In this document: piece after piece, positions 1-7,279 of the stretch | How positions within the stretch are numbered: the stretch's first letter is position 1 | How the letters are laid out: the number at the start of each line of letters is the position of its first letter | Program-made: the position numbers and the translations under genes | Source of the DNA: Phreatobacter sp. | Lineage (GTDB): Bacteria > Pseudomonadota > Alphaproteobacteria > Rhizobiales > Phreatobacteraceae | Assembly: GCF_030691135.1 (NCBI RefSeq) | Contig: NZ_JAUYFA010000014.1 | Span: 1-52,677, forward strand | DNA: 52,677 nt | Reading direction: 5' to 3' | The notes under the pieces: generated by a model | Told to the model about the DNA's origin: nothing | Database searches by the model: none | The model's input: the letters and a program-made list of their open reading frames with translations, nothing else

Positions 1-164
1 ACGTGCTGGCTGCCCGCATCGGGTGTAGACGCGAGCAGATCACCCGTGAGCTGCGCGCCATGGAGCAAGACGGTCTGATGCAGAAGACGCGGGGAGGGCT
101 CATCCTTCCCGATCCGGACGCGATCCGTCAGCGGATCGCCCAGAAGATGCAGGAAGTGGAGTGA
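1..164 (+). CDS. Crp/Fnr-family transcriptional regulator, C-terminal fragment
   Basis: Only the last 53 codons are in the window; the first complete codon starts at base 3 and the stop is at 162-164. The fragment contains a winged helix-turn-helix: ARIGCRREQITRELRAME is the recognition-helix segment and TRGGLILPDPDAIRQRI the wing and tail. This pattern is typical of the DNA-binding domain of Crp/Fnr-type regulators. The cyclic-nucleotide-like sensor domain would lie upstream of the window, so the ligand cannot be guessed. The gene converges on the small secreted-protein gene at 236..496. Confidence 0.75.
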   Translation, partial: VLAARIGCRREQITRELRAMEQDGLMQKTRGGLILPDPDAIRQRIAQKMQEVE

Positions 165-171
165 GGAGCGA

Positions 172-206
172 ACAGCCCAGTCTCGCTCCTGGACCCCACT
201 GGCTGT
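172..206. terminator. Stem-loop between convergent genes
   Basis: ACAGCCCAGT at 172-181 can pair with ACTGGCTGT at 198-206, with one bulged base. It lies between the stop of the Crp/Fnr fragment and the stop of the convergent gene at 236..496. There is no T-tract, so it is at best a weak bidirectional terminator. Confidence 0.3.
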
Positions 207-235
207 CCCGCAACATCATGGTGTGGAGACCGCTT

Positions 236-496
236 TTATCGGCATGAGCATGAAGCGCCTGGACGCATGTTGTTGTTCCGCGAGAAATTTTCGGCATCCG
301 AGCGGTAGCTGAACCGCCGGATCGTGCAGTAACTTGTGCCGAAGGCAATCCTCAACTGGGCCTCGTCTCGCGAGTCGATTTCGTAGCGCCCGCTCTTGCA
401 TATGACGGCATAGGCGCTTGCGGGCGAGACAGCCATCAGGGTGAGGAGTGCTGCCGTCGCGAGGGCAGCGGGGCGAACCTGCGAACCGAAGATCAT
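236..496 (-). CDS. Small four-cysteine exported protein (paralogue A)
   Basis: This 86-residue protein has a clear signal peptide (hydrophobic core AALATAALLTLMAVSP, cleavage probably after SASA). The mature part is about 57 residues with four cysteines: one near the start, one in SYCTIRRFSYRSDAENF and a terminal CSCR. It is a close paralogue of 1888..2148, sharing almost the whole second half, and a more distant one of 5970..6263. A GGAG about 8 bases upstream of the ATG supports the start. It is the only cluster member on the minus strand. I do not recognise the family. The paired cysteines suggest a disulfide-stabilised periplasmic or secreted peptide. Confidence 0.7.
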   Translation of the reverse strand: MIFGSQVRPAALATAALLTLMAVSPASAYAVICKSGRYEIDSRDEAQLRIAFGTSYCTIRRFSYRSDAENFSRNNNMRPGASCSCR

Positions 497-786
497 ATTG
501 AAACTCCATGAGGGCGAAACTGACCGGATGGGCTGCGATCAGCAGGGCTTCGACACAAGCACAATGAACCACATCGCTACGTGCTCCACCGCACAATCCT
601 CGGGCCTGCGCTGGAGCATTCATCTTTCATGGCGTGGGGTACGGATGCGCGTCCCGCCTTTGTGTGCTGGCGCACATCTTGGACGGTGTGAGCATGCATT
701 GCTACCGAAACCGATAGAAAACCAGTTCTTAGCCGTTCGTTAGCGCTTTGCCGTCTTCTCTAAAGGCAAAATCAGTAAAATTCGAC

Positions 787-1515
787 ATGATTTTCAATAT
801 TATTAGGAGTAATGCTGCGTTCCTATGCTTATTCTTATTTCCGCTCCCGGCGTTCGCGGGCGAATTTATGCTAGAACTCGGTCAGACAGCCGTTCTAGGG
901 CGCCCGAGTTCACGGCCTCGCGGGCCCATTATCTTGATGGCTGGAGGCGACGGGCAATTGGGAATATCGGCCGGCGGGTTCATCACAAGGCTCACAGGCA
1001 ACTCTCTGATCCGCACTCGTCGTCAGTTTGTAGCTGCAGGCTATGCCACTTTGGCGTTGTCTTCTGAAGGTAGCCCCTCGGCGGCTGTGGCCGCTATGCG
1101 AAGGGTTGCTCAGCCCGTGATCGTCGTCGGCACGAGCCGCGCCGCGACCCGGATGCACGGTGCCGTCTCTGCCGATGCATTGGTGGTCACCGCAGGCATG
1201 CTGGACCATCTGCAAAGAAATATTGGCTTCGCAGGGTCTTTGCCGCCAACACCCATCGTGCATCACCGCCGTGACGGCTGTCGCTTGACGCTGCCTGAAC
1301 TGGTACCAGCATTCGCAGCTTGGGGTGGTCCCCGCGTGCGTGTCGCTTGGATCGATGGAGGGCGCGACGAAGGCGACCCCTGTCAGGCGCGCGGACATCA
1401 CGGCTTCGCAGGCGTTGAAGGCCGCATGGTTGGGGCGATCACAAGCTTCTCACGCTCGGTCAATACGAGACGTTGGCCGACCGTGCGATCTGATCCGGAC
1501 TTAAAACCCGTTTGA
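787..1515 (+). CDS. Exported alpha/beta-hydrolase-like protein
   Basis: The protein is 242 residues if read from the ATG at 787, which places a signal peptide (AAFLCLFLFPLPAFAG) at the N-terminus. An in-frame upstream start at 748 would bury it. The body has features of an alpha/beta hydrolase: a glycine-rich MAGGDGQLG loop after the first strand, a candidate nucleophile elbow GTSRAA, a possible acidic residue in HRRDGC, and a candidate catalytic histidine in GHHGFAG near the C-terminus. The assignment rests on motif spacing only, and the canonical GxSxG is relaxed to GTSRA. No strong ribosome-binding site is visible. The following 370 bases hold an IS5-type remnant. Confidence 0.55.
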   Translation: MIFNIIRSNAAFLCLFLFPLPAFAGEFMLELGQTAVLGRPSSRPRGPIILMAGGDGQLGISAGGFITRLTGNSLIRTRRQFVAAGYATLALSSEGSPSAAVAAMRRVAQPVIVVGTSRAATRMHGAVSADALVVTAGMLDHLQRNIGFAGSLPPTPIVHHRRDGCRLTLPELVPAFAAWGGPRVRVAWIDGGRDEGDPCQARGHHGFAGVEGRMVGAITSFSRSVNTRRWPTVRSDPDLKPV

Positions 1516-1557
1516 GAAAGGGTTTCGCGATCGCTGCTGGCGAGATTCAAGATCGGG

Positions 1558-1668
1558 ATGTGGACCGATGAAGCACGCAGCCGGATGGCGAGCCTTAAGC
1601 GGCGCGCGAAGCGCTTCCCGACCGATCTGACCGATAATCAGTGGGACCGGACGGTGGGACTGGCTTAA
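1558..1668 (+). pseudogene. IS5-family transposase N-terminal remnant
   Basis: The 36-codon frame reads MWTDEARSRMASL, then RRAKRFPTDLTDNQWDR, before a TAA at 1666-1668. The MWT start and the PTDLTDxxW motif are typical of the N-terminus of IS5-family transposases of Rhizobiales. Everything after the first ~30 residues is gone. The remaining sequence to 1887 shows no gene. Confidence 0.55.
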
Positions 1669-1697
1669 CTGCGCGTCCACAGAACCGGCCGCAGGCC

Positions 1698-1715
1698 AGT
1701 GCGATAGCACACATC
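1698..1715 (+). promoter_or_regulatory. Repeated element, copy 1, upstream of small secreted gene B
   Basis: The sequence AGTGCGATAGCACACATC recurs at 5901-5918 with one mismatch. Both copies precede a gene for a small four-cysteine exported protein: here 173 bases upstream of the GTG at 1888, there about 50 bases upstream of the ATG at 5970. The second copy is a perfect GTGCG-N4-CGCAC inverted repeat; this one is imperfect. It may be an operator or a relic of the duplication. Confidence 0.35.
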
Positions 1716-1887
1716 GCGCGAAATCCTCCCTCGTCATGAAGTCTCATCCGGATAGCGCCCCCTGTCCGGTGTCCGAACTCCGCGCCACTGGGCCACGCTG
1801 CCCGGTCGGCGCGGAATCGGGCGTCTAACGAGCCAAGCGGCCACGCCGCGTTGCAAAGCTGACCGTGATCTGCAGGAGAAAGACAAG

Positions 1888-2148
1888 GTGTCTATCAGTT
1901 CACGCACGTGCCTTTCAGCCATGGCTGCCGTCGTGGTGATGACATTCATGACAGCTTCATCAGCAAACGCAAACGCCCTGAACTGCAAATATGGGAAGTA
2001 TGAGGTCGAATATCGAGACGAAAACCAGCTAAAAATTCTGTTCGGTACGAGTTACTGCACCATCCGTCGCTTCAGCTATCGGTCCGATGCGGAGAATTTC
2101 GCACGAAACAACGGCATGCAGCCCGGTCGCCCCTGTTCCTGTCGTTGA
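1888..2148 (+). CDS. Small four-cysteine exported protein (paralogue B)
   Basis: This 86-residue protein starts at GTG 1888, supported by an AGGAGAA ribosome-binding site 9-15 bases upstream. It has a signal peptide (AAVVVMTFMTASSANA) and a short mature part with four cysteines. The block from FGTSYCTIRRFSYRSDAEN to the terminal CSCR is nearly identical to 236..496. It opens a head-to-tail run of exported proteins on the + strand, and the next gene starts 33 bases after its stop. Function unknown. The conservation of the cysteine frame among three copies argues that it is a real folded product. Confidence 0.7.
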   Translation: MSISSRTCLSAMAAVVVMTFMTASSANANALNCKYGKYEVEYRDENQLKILFGTSYCTIRRFSYRSDAENFARNNGMQPGRPCSCR

Positions 2149-2180
2149 GTGCCGTGAGCCGGTCGTCGAAGCAACACGTC

Positions 2181-3254
2181 ATGAGTGTCTACCAAGCCGA
2201 GAGTCCGGTGATCGGCCGCGGCGCGCGCCGCGCCGCGCTCGCGCTTGGGCTCGCCATGGCGAGCGTGGTGTCCTTCCCGGCCCTGGCGCAAAGCTCGGGA
2301 CATCCACCGCCACTCATGTCGTTCGGATCCTGGACGGCGTTCTGTGACAACACGGGCGGATGCGGGCTCGCCAACGTGTCGATGCGGCGCGAGCCTGGCG
2401 CGAGCGATCCAGACCAAACCCAGGCCTGGGTATGCGCGTGGCTTGGCGCGGAAGGCGATGCAGATGCGAGGCTTTCCATCATTCTTGAACCGCCTGGTCG
2501 AACGCCGGCCGCGCCGCCCGCGATCATCCTCGAGGTTGGCCCAAGCCTTCTTGGAACCGCGCGAACGGGCGACGACGACCGCCATGAGATCACGGGCGCG
2601 GATGTGCCACATGTCGCCCGACGGCTCGGCGCCGAATCTCGTCTCGACCTGCGCGAGCCCGACGGCGGCCCGGTTCTCGGTCGGGTTTCGCTCGCAGGGT
2701 TTCGTCGAGCCCTGGGCTACGCGGAGCTTCGGCGCGCTGTTGCGCCGCCTGTCCACGAGATCGTGCCGCGTTCGTTCCAACCGGTCGAGCGTCGTGCGCC
2801 GGCGAGCTTGGCGGCGCTCCATAGCACCTGGTGTTCCGGCGCTCCATGGGAGCCAGCGTCCGCGCGGTCGTACCGTCTCTTCGATGGCTCCTACCTCTGG
2901 ACGGCAGGTTGCCGGCGCTCAGCCTACAATCCGCTCACATTGGTCGCGATCGAGGCGGGCGATGGGTCGACCAGGGAACTGCAACTCCCCTCGGTCGTAG
3001 ACGACGATATGGTCGGCCCCGGCTTCACGAACCTCGCGCTAGACCCCGCGCGCGGGCGGCTCGAAGACCTCTTCAAGACCCGCGGCGCGAACGACTGTGG
3101 AACGCGCCGCGCATGGGTCTGGGACGGCGTGCGTTTCTCTCTCGTGTCGGAGCACACGATGCCGAACTGTTTCGGTGCCGGCCATGGGCAATGGCTCCGG
3201 GTGTCCGTCACGCCCGTGCGCGGCGAACCACCATCATCGAGGCGGCCATGTTGA
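2181..3254 (+). CDS. DUF1176-like exported protein 1
   Basis: The protein is 357 residues from the ATG at 2181, with a signal peptide ending near SFPALAQ. The mature N-terminus has the family signature FGSWTAFCDNTGGCGLAN, that is, an aromatic-led SW, then CDN and a second cysteine. The C-terminus has the second signature TRGANDCGTRRAWVWDG followed by MPNCFGAGHGQWLRV. Together these match the DUF1176 layout, an uncharacterised periplasmic family with two cysteine-paired domains. It is most similar to the copy at 7276..8382, which shares SWTAFCDN and GAGH.QWLRV. Its stop is overlapped by the next start (ATGTTGA), implying translational coupling. An in-frame TTG at 2145 is a less likely start. 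Confidence 0.72.
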   Translation: MSVYQAESPVIGRGARRAALALGLAMASVVSFPALAQSSGHPPPLMSFGSWTAFCDNTGGCGLANVSMRREPGASDPDQTQAWVCAWLGAEGDADARLSIILEPPGRTPAAPPAIILEVGPSLLGTARTGDDDRHEITGADVPHVARRLGAESRLDLREPDGGPVLGRVSLAGFRRALGYAELRRAVAPPVHEIVPRSFQPVERRAPASLAALHSTWCSGAPWEPASARSYRLFDGSYLWTAGCRRSAYNPLTLVAIEAGDGSTRELQLPSVVDDDMVGPGFTNLALDPARGRLEDLFKTRGANDCGTRRAWVWDGVRFSLVSEHTMPNCFGAGHGQWLRVSVTPVRGEPPSSRRPC

Positions 3255-3550
3255 ATGGATGTAAACAACGAGCGCGCGCCATTCCCTTGCCGGTTCTCGC
3301 TTTCTCTCACGCTGCGTTCCTGACAAGCGCCGCCTCGAGCGCTGCCATCGCCTGCGCGGATGCGGTCGCCTTTGGCCCGGCTGACCACGGCCATCGTGAA
3401 CGCTATGCGGACCTCCTGACATCCGCGGTTCTCGGGCTGCGCAAATCGCTCGGCGGAGATGGCGACCGGGGCAGTGATGTTTTCGTTCCTTCTGGAGGCT
3501 CCCGATTGCCCCAACAATTGCTGCCTGAATTTGGCCCGGAACAATCATGA
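3248..3550 (+). CDS. Unknown 100-residue protein, probably exported
   Basis: The frame starts at ATG 3248, overlapping the previous stop by 7 bases, and ends at a TGA that overlaps the next ATG in the classic ATGA form (3547-3550). This double overlap is the main argument that it is a real gene. The N-terminus has basic residues (KQRARA) followed by a weakly hydrophobic alanine/serine-rich stretch (LPVLAFSHAAFLTSAASSAA) that could be a signal sequence. The rest is low-complexity and unlike any family I know. It may be a degraded or rapidly evolving member. Confidence 0.45.
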   Translation: MLNGCKQRARAIPLPVLAFSHAAFLTSAASSAAIACADAVAFGPADHGHRERYADLLTSAVLGLRKSLGGDGDRGSDVFVPSGGSRLPQQLLPEFGPEQS

Positions 3551-4080
3551 TGATGGAATACTGCAAAAAACGGCACCGTTCGCCCCTGAAACCGCTGCTG
3601 GCAACGCTTGCCGGAATCGCGTTGCTCATGCCTCTGCACGGCCCTGTCCGAGCTGACGGGCCGGCCCTGGAGCCAAGGGATTTTCGCGGCGTCTGGGTCG
3701 GAGATACCGGGCATTGCAGGTGGGCGAACGACTTCAATATCGTCTACGGGCGCAGGAGCGCGGAATTCCCGCGTCGCGAGGGGACGGAGCCAAGCCACTT
3801 CTGCCGCATTATGTCAGTCGAAGGACGACGTCCTTTGTGGAAGCTGCGCCTGGCCTGTCGACATTTCGATCCCGAACATCGCGCGCCGAGGATGTTCGAG
3901 GTGCGTCAGACCATCCGGATGATGGACGATGGCTACCGGATGATGATCGAGAGAGAACCTGTTCTCGGCCAACCAGCCCGGACAGAAGAAGTCTTTTATT
4001 GCCGCAGGCCCAGCGATCCGGAGCCGGTGCTGATGTGCTTCTCACGGGAGAAGGGCCATACTGTTCCATGCGAGCCTTGA
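3547..4080 (+). CDS. Exported GVW-type protein (paralogue of 6264..6713)
   Basis: This 177-residue protein has a signal peptide (LLATLAGIALLMPLHGPVRA). Its mature part starts with FRGVWVGDTGHC and carries further cysteines in SHFCRIMSVEGR, LRLACRHF and VFYCRR. The same skeleton (GVW, CAVQSMSGR, LRLICRS, IWCR) occurs in 6264..6713, so the two are paralogues. The GxW start followed by alternating strands suggests a small lipocalin-like beta barrel, but that is inference. The start overlaps the preceding stop by 4 bases, and its own TGA shares one base with the next ATG at 4080. Confidence 0.65.
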   Translation: MMMEYCKKRHRSPLKPLLATLAGIALLMPLHGPVRADGPALEPRDFRGVWVGDTGHCRWANDFNIVYGRRSAEFPRREGTEPSHFCRIMSVEGRRPLWKLRLACRHFDPEHRAPRMFEVRQTIRMMDDGYRMMIEREPVLGQPARTEEVFYCRRPSDPEPVLMCFSREKGHTVPCEP

Positions 4081-5126
4081 TGACCGGGCGCATGCGGATT
4101 CCGCCCATGCTGATGGTGCTCGGGCGAACCTCAGTACTGCTGGCCGTGGGTTGCCTGTTTCTGCCTCCCTCACGCCTGGCTGTCGCGGAGTCGTTCCCGT
4201 TACCCGTGCGCCAGTCCGGCGACTGGGTGTCCGGTTGCGACAACAAGGCCGTTTGCACGATGGTCGGGACCGCAAACGCCACGCTGGCGGATGCGGCCAT
4301 GCCGAATCGTCAACGCCTCGCGATCCGCATCACGAGTGACATGTCGCCGATAGGCGAGACGCGCATCGATATCTGGCGCCTTCCGGCTGACCCGACAGGA
4401 CAGGCGGGCACTCAGCAACCCGTCGTGCTGAGCTTCGCTGGCACAGATGGATCCTCGGGTGCCAAGCTCCCAGGCGATAGGTTGTCATTTACGAACGGCA
4501 AGGCCATGGACTGGGTTGTGGCGCTCGCCGAAGCGAAGGAGCTTCGGGTCTCCCAATCGGATGTCGTGGCGCCACGGAGCGAGGGCTTCCCGCGCGCCTG
4601 GTCATGGCTGACCCAAAGACGGGCCGAAGCCATGCGCAACGCGCCAGTTGCGGCGACACGACGCGAGCGCCTTCGTCCGGCGCATGAAGTCGTGTCTCCA
4701 GCCTATCCCGCAGTCCAGTTGCTGGATGTCATCTGCCCCGAGGGACGCCGTCTCAGTGGTCACCGGCAGTTCATGTTGCCACCTGGGGATGCCTTGTTGT
4801 GGGCGGTCACCTGCAATGGCCCTGAAGGCTCATCCACGCACTGGTTCCAGTCGGCCCCGCGTTTCGCCTTGGCTACGCCGCTCAAGCTGCCGGATAGCCA
4901 CGGCGATCTCATCGACGCCGGCAAGGATAGCTTGCCGGACAGCGTGTTCGACTTCGATTTCGGTGTCCTGCGCGCGCGGCACGGGCCGGAGGGACGAACC
5001 GATTGCGGCGTGCAGCGGGCCTGGGGATGGGACGGTCGCGGCTGGTTCCTGCTGGAGCGCCGCGACATGCCGGCCTGCGCCGGCCTTGAGCCGACTTGCT
5101 GGATCAGGACCTACGCGTCGCCGTAG
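4080..5126 (+). CDS. DUF1176-like exported protein 2
   Basis: The protein is 348 residues from ATG 4080, which forms a TGATG junction with the upstream stop; ATG 4068 is an alternative. A signal peptide (SVLLAVGCLFLPPSRLAVA) is followed by SGDWVSGCDNKAVCTMVG, the first DUF1176 signature. The second signature near the C-terminus is GRTDCGVQRAWGWDGRGW, followed by DMPACAG. It is closer to the copies at 8376..9569 and 11806..12894 than to 2181..3254, so the five copies appear to form at least two subfamilies. It ends the first block of coupled genes. Confidence 0.72.
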   Translation: MTGRMRIPPMLMVLGRTSVLLAVGCLFLPPSRLAVAESFPLPVRQSGDWVSGCDNKAVCTMVGTANATLADAAMPNRQRLAIRITSDMSPIGETRIDIWRLPADPTGQAGTQQPVVLSFAGTDGSSGAKLPGDRLSFTNGKAMDWVVALAEAKELRVSQSDVVAPRSEGFPRAWSWLTQRRAEAMRNAPVAATRRERLRPAHEVVSPAYPAVQLLDVICPEGRRLSGHRQFMLPPGDALLWAVTCNGPEGSSTHWFQSAPRFALATPLKLPDSHGDLIDAGKDSLPDSVFDFDFGVLRARHGPEGRTDCGVQRAWGWDGRGWFLLERRDMPACAGLEPTCWIRTYASP

Positions 5127-5900
5127 GTGATCGCCAACGTAGCGTCAACGATCGCCGCCGCTGAGGACGGCTCCGTCACGGGATCCGTGAACGTCATGAT
5201 CCTGCGCCGCGTGATGATGCGCGTCAGGTAGCCGCCAAAAAACGAAACGGTTGCCGCGCGTTGAGTGACTGGACGCCGCGCCTTCCGGAACGACCGTCGT
5301 TTAGAAGCCGGATCGCCGCACGTAAAGGCCGAACGCGGAGGTCGCACCGGGCGCAAGCTCATGCCCGAGGCAGGGAAAGATCTCACCGGCAAAGTCTGCT
5401 CTCGGGGATAGAACCTCGCGGCGGTCATCGAGATGGACATGGCTCCCGGATGTCGCCTGTTATCCCAGCCGCGCCAGCATCGCCGCGAGGACGGCGTGTC
5501 CCCGACTGATCACGAAGCGCAGTTCGTTGAACGTTGCCGTTTGGTTGGCATGGCGCGCCAGGTTGATGTCATGGCCCCAGGCACGGAGTTCCTCGCGTTC
5601 ACGGAAGCCATCCAACTCCTATGCACCGCCGGTCCGGGAAACGAAGGCGAAGTTGTAGAAGGTCTTATCAAGCCGGACATGGCGCTGTTCGGCGCGATCC
5701 TGCGACAACAATGGCCCGGCACTGTCTTCTGCTGCTGACGTAGGCCGGTAGCCCATGCATTTGAGCGCCTGCCCGATAGCTTCAGCCAAACCTGTCATAC
5801 GACTTCGCGCCTGCTCCATGCCTGATCCGAGCGATCATCCGCGACCGCAACGGCGTTGCTGCCATTACAGGACGGGCGATCACGGCAGCCCTGCAACACA
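5127..5900. other. Gene-poor gap with decayed coding-like stretches
   Basis: I see no intact gene in these 774 bases. The minus strand contains stretches that look like old coding sequence, described separately at 5460..5819. Shorter pieces between 5111 and 5450 change frame repeatedly. The gap separates the two coupled gene blocks of the cluster. Confidence 0.5.
5460..5819 (-). pseudogene. Decayed minus-strand gene with in-frame stop
   Basis: Read on the minus strand from about 5819, one frame gives about 66 residues ending FAFVSRTGGA and a TAG at 5619-5621. It then continues in the same frame with ELRAWGHDINLARHANQ through LAAMLARLG to a TAA at 5460-5462. The two halves look like one broken gene. 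The second half faintly resembles the NLNQLA-type motif of MobC-like mobilisation proteins, but I would not rely on that. Confidence 0.25.
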
Positions 5901-5920
5901 AGTGCGATAGCGCACATCAC
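5901..5920 (+). promoter_or_regulatory. Repeated element, copy 2, with inverted repeat
   Basis: The sequence AGTGCGATAGCGCACATCAC contains a perfect GTGCG-ATAG-CGCAC inverted repeat at 5902-5915. It is located 50-70 bases upstream of the ATG of the small exported gene at 5970, a plausible operator position. It shares 17 of 18 bases with 1698-1715. Confidence 0.4.
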
Positions 5921-5969
5921 GAAGCGTCACCCGCACGTATGGCTGAATCGTATTCCGGAGGGGCGTGAC

Positions 5970-6263
5970 ATGAATTGCATTTCACAATCGGAACAACTGA
6001 AGCCTAAACGAAGCCGCCTCGCGCTGTTGGCGTCCTGCCTTGGTGCCGCGATGGTTCTGTTACCAGGCCCGGCTCTGGCCGATTACTGGGTCTACTGCAT
6101 CCACAGCAAGATCCGGATCGAAAGCCGCCCTCCGGCGGATGTCGGTCGATCCCACATCTCCTCGTCGATGTGCACGCTCGGCTCCTTCAGGCATGTCGGC
6201 GATGCGCGGAGCTTTGCCCAGAGGAACTGGCGTGGCGAAGGTCAAAGCTGCGCGTGCCGCTGA
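5970..6263 (+). CDS. Small four-cysteine exported protein (paralogue C)
   Basis: This 97-residue protein starts at ATG 5970 behind a strong GGAGGGG ribosome-binding site (5957-5963). The signal peptide is LLASCLGAAMVLLPGPALA. The mature part keeps the cysteine positions of the other two copies (VYCIHSK, SSMCTLGSF, terminal SCACR) but has diverged elsewhere, for example RHVGDARSFAQRN in place of RSDAENFARNN. It opens the second coupled block. Its TGA is directly followed by the ATG of the next gene. Confidence 0.68.
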   Translation: MNCISQSEQLKPKRSRLALLASCLGAAMVLLPGPALADYWVYCIHSKIRIESRPPADVGRSHISSSMCTLGSFRHVGDARSFAQRNWRGEGQSCACR

Positions 6264-6713
6264 ATGAACCGCCTGCAGGTCATTCTCCTCGCGATGGGGG
6301 TCATACTGCCGATGCCGCTCCTTGCTGACGGCGACGCCCAAGTCCGGCGAACCTATTCGGGTGTCTGGGCCGGCAAGCGCATGCCATGCACCGCGCCAGA
6401 CGATCGACTGCATGTCTACAGCAAGTCACGGACAAGCCATCCCGCAGTGTTCGACGACTATCCCGGTTACGCCTGCGCCGTGCAGAGCATGAGCGGTCGG
6501 TGGCCGCAGTGGACGCTGCGTTTGATCTGCAGGTCGCATCAGATCAACCAGCCTCCAGTCATGCTCCGCACGACGCAGACGCTTACCCTCACTGATGGCG
6601 GCAGGTGGCTTCGAATGAAGATGGTTTCGGATCGGGGCGATGAACTCTGGTCCGATGACATGATCTGGTGTCGCTCGCTGAGGCCGAAAAATCCGAAGAG
6701 AGGTCCACCGTGA
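6264..6713 (+). CDS. Exported GVW-type protein (paralogue of 3547..4080)
   Basis: This 149-residue protein has a short signal peptide (VILLAMGVILPMPLLA). The mature chain has YSGVWAGKRMPC, YACAVQSMSGRWPQWTLRL and DMIWCRS, the same cysteine and tryptophan frame as 3547..4080. In both blocks this family sits close to a small four-cysteine protein and a DUF1176 protein, suggesting that a whole module was duplicated. It begins immediately after the previous stop and its TGA overlaps the next GTG start. Confidence 0.65.
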   Translation: MNRLQVILLAMGVILPMPLLADGDAQVRRTYSGVWAGKRMPCTAPDDRLHVYSKSRTSHPAVFDDYPGYACAVQSMSGRWPQWTLRLICRSHQINQPPVMLRTTQTLTLTDGGRWLRMKMVSDRGDELWSDDMIWCRSLRPKNPKRGPP

Positions 6714-7279
6714 AGACAGGCGCAAAAGGCTATCACATGGACAATCTCATCAAGATCGCGAGCAACTCGCTCATCGTATGGCTTGGCGCGCTGGGGCTCG
6801 TCGTCGGGTTCGGCATGTTCGGCTACAGCGTGATCACCGGGCCGCCGACCCGCGCCAGCCTGCAAACGGTTGAGGGCACCATCAGCGAGGCATCGCGTGT
6901 CACGCGGAGAAGCCGGCGCACCGGTTCGACGAACTCCTATTTTGAGATGACGCTGAAGCCTGTTGCTGGAGCGGCCGATCTCAAGCTGCGGGTCCCGACC
7001 ATCGAAATGGCCGAACCTGACGTCCGCTCACTGATCGGTCGGCCAGTCAGGGCGGAATTCGACTCGGAGCAGGATGTGTATGTGCTGCGCAGCGGCAACC
7101 GCGAGGTGCTGACATTCGAGAACACGATGGAACGCCGGAAGCTTTCGTTCCGCCAGTACTATGTTGACGGCATCGCACTGGTGATCGGCGGTTCGGTTCT
7201 GCTGGTCATCGGTTTTCTGCTCGGTTTGCGCAAGCTGCGGAAGCAGGCTTCGGCAGGTGGGCGGACCGTGGAGGGATGA
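6710..7279 (+). CDS. Membrane protein with soluble domain between two TM segments (DUF3592-like)
   Basis: The protein is 189 residues from GTG 6710, which overlaps the previous TGA and has AGAGAGG 6 bases upstream; ATG 6737 is the alternative. A first membrane segment (IVWLGALGLVVGFGMFGYSV) is followed by about 100 residues rich in beta strands, with QTVEGTISEASRVTRRSRR and Y-F motifs. A second segment (GIALVIGGSVLLVIGFLLGL) and a basic cytoplasmic tail follow. This layout, with a TATV-like GTISEA segment, resembles DUF3592 proteins. The gene at 10113..10719 has a similar plan. Confidence 0.55.
   Translation: MKTGAKGYHMDNLIKIASNSLIVWLGALGLVVGFGMFGYSVITGPPTRASLQTVEGTISEASRVTRRSRRTGSTNSYFEMTLKPVAGAADLKLRVPTIEMAEPDVRSLIGRPVRAEFDSEQDVYVLRSGNREVLTFENTMERRKLSFRQYYVDGIALVIGGSVLLVIGFLLGLRKLRKQASAGGRTVEG

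Noticed and set aside
661-676. TGTGCTGGCGCACATC as a third copy of the upstream repeated element
   Set aside because: It is also an inverted repeat, but the spacing differs by two bases and the core GATAGC is absent, so chance similarity is more likely.
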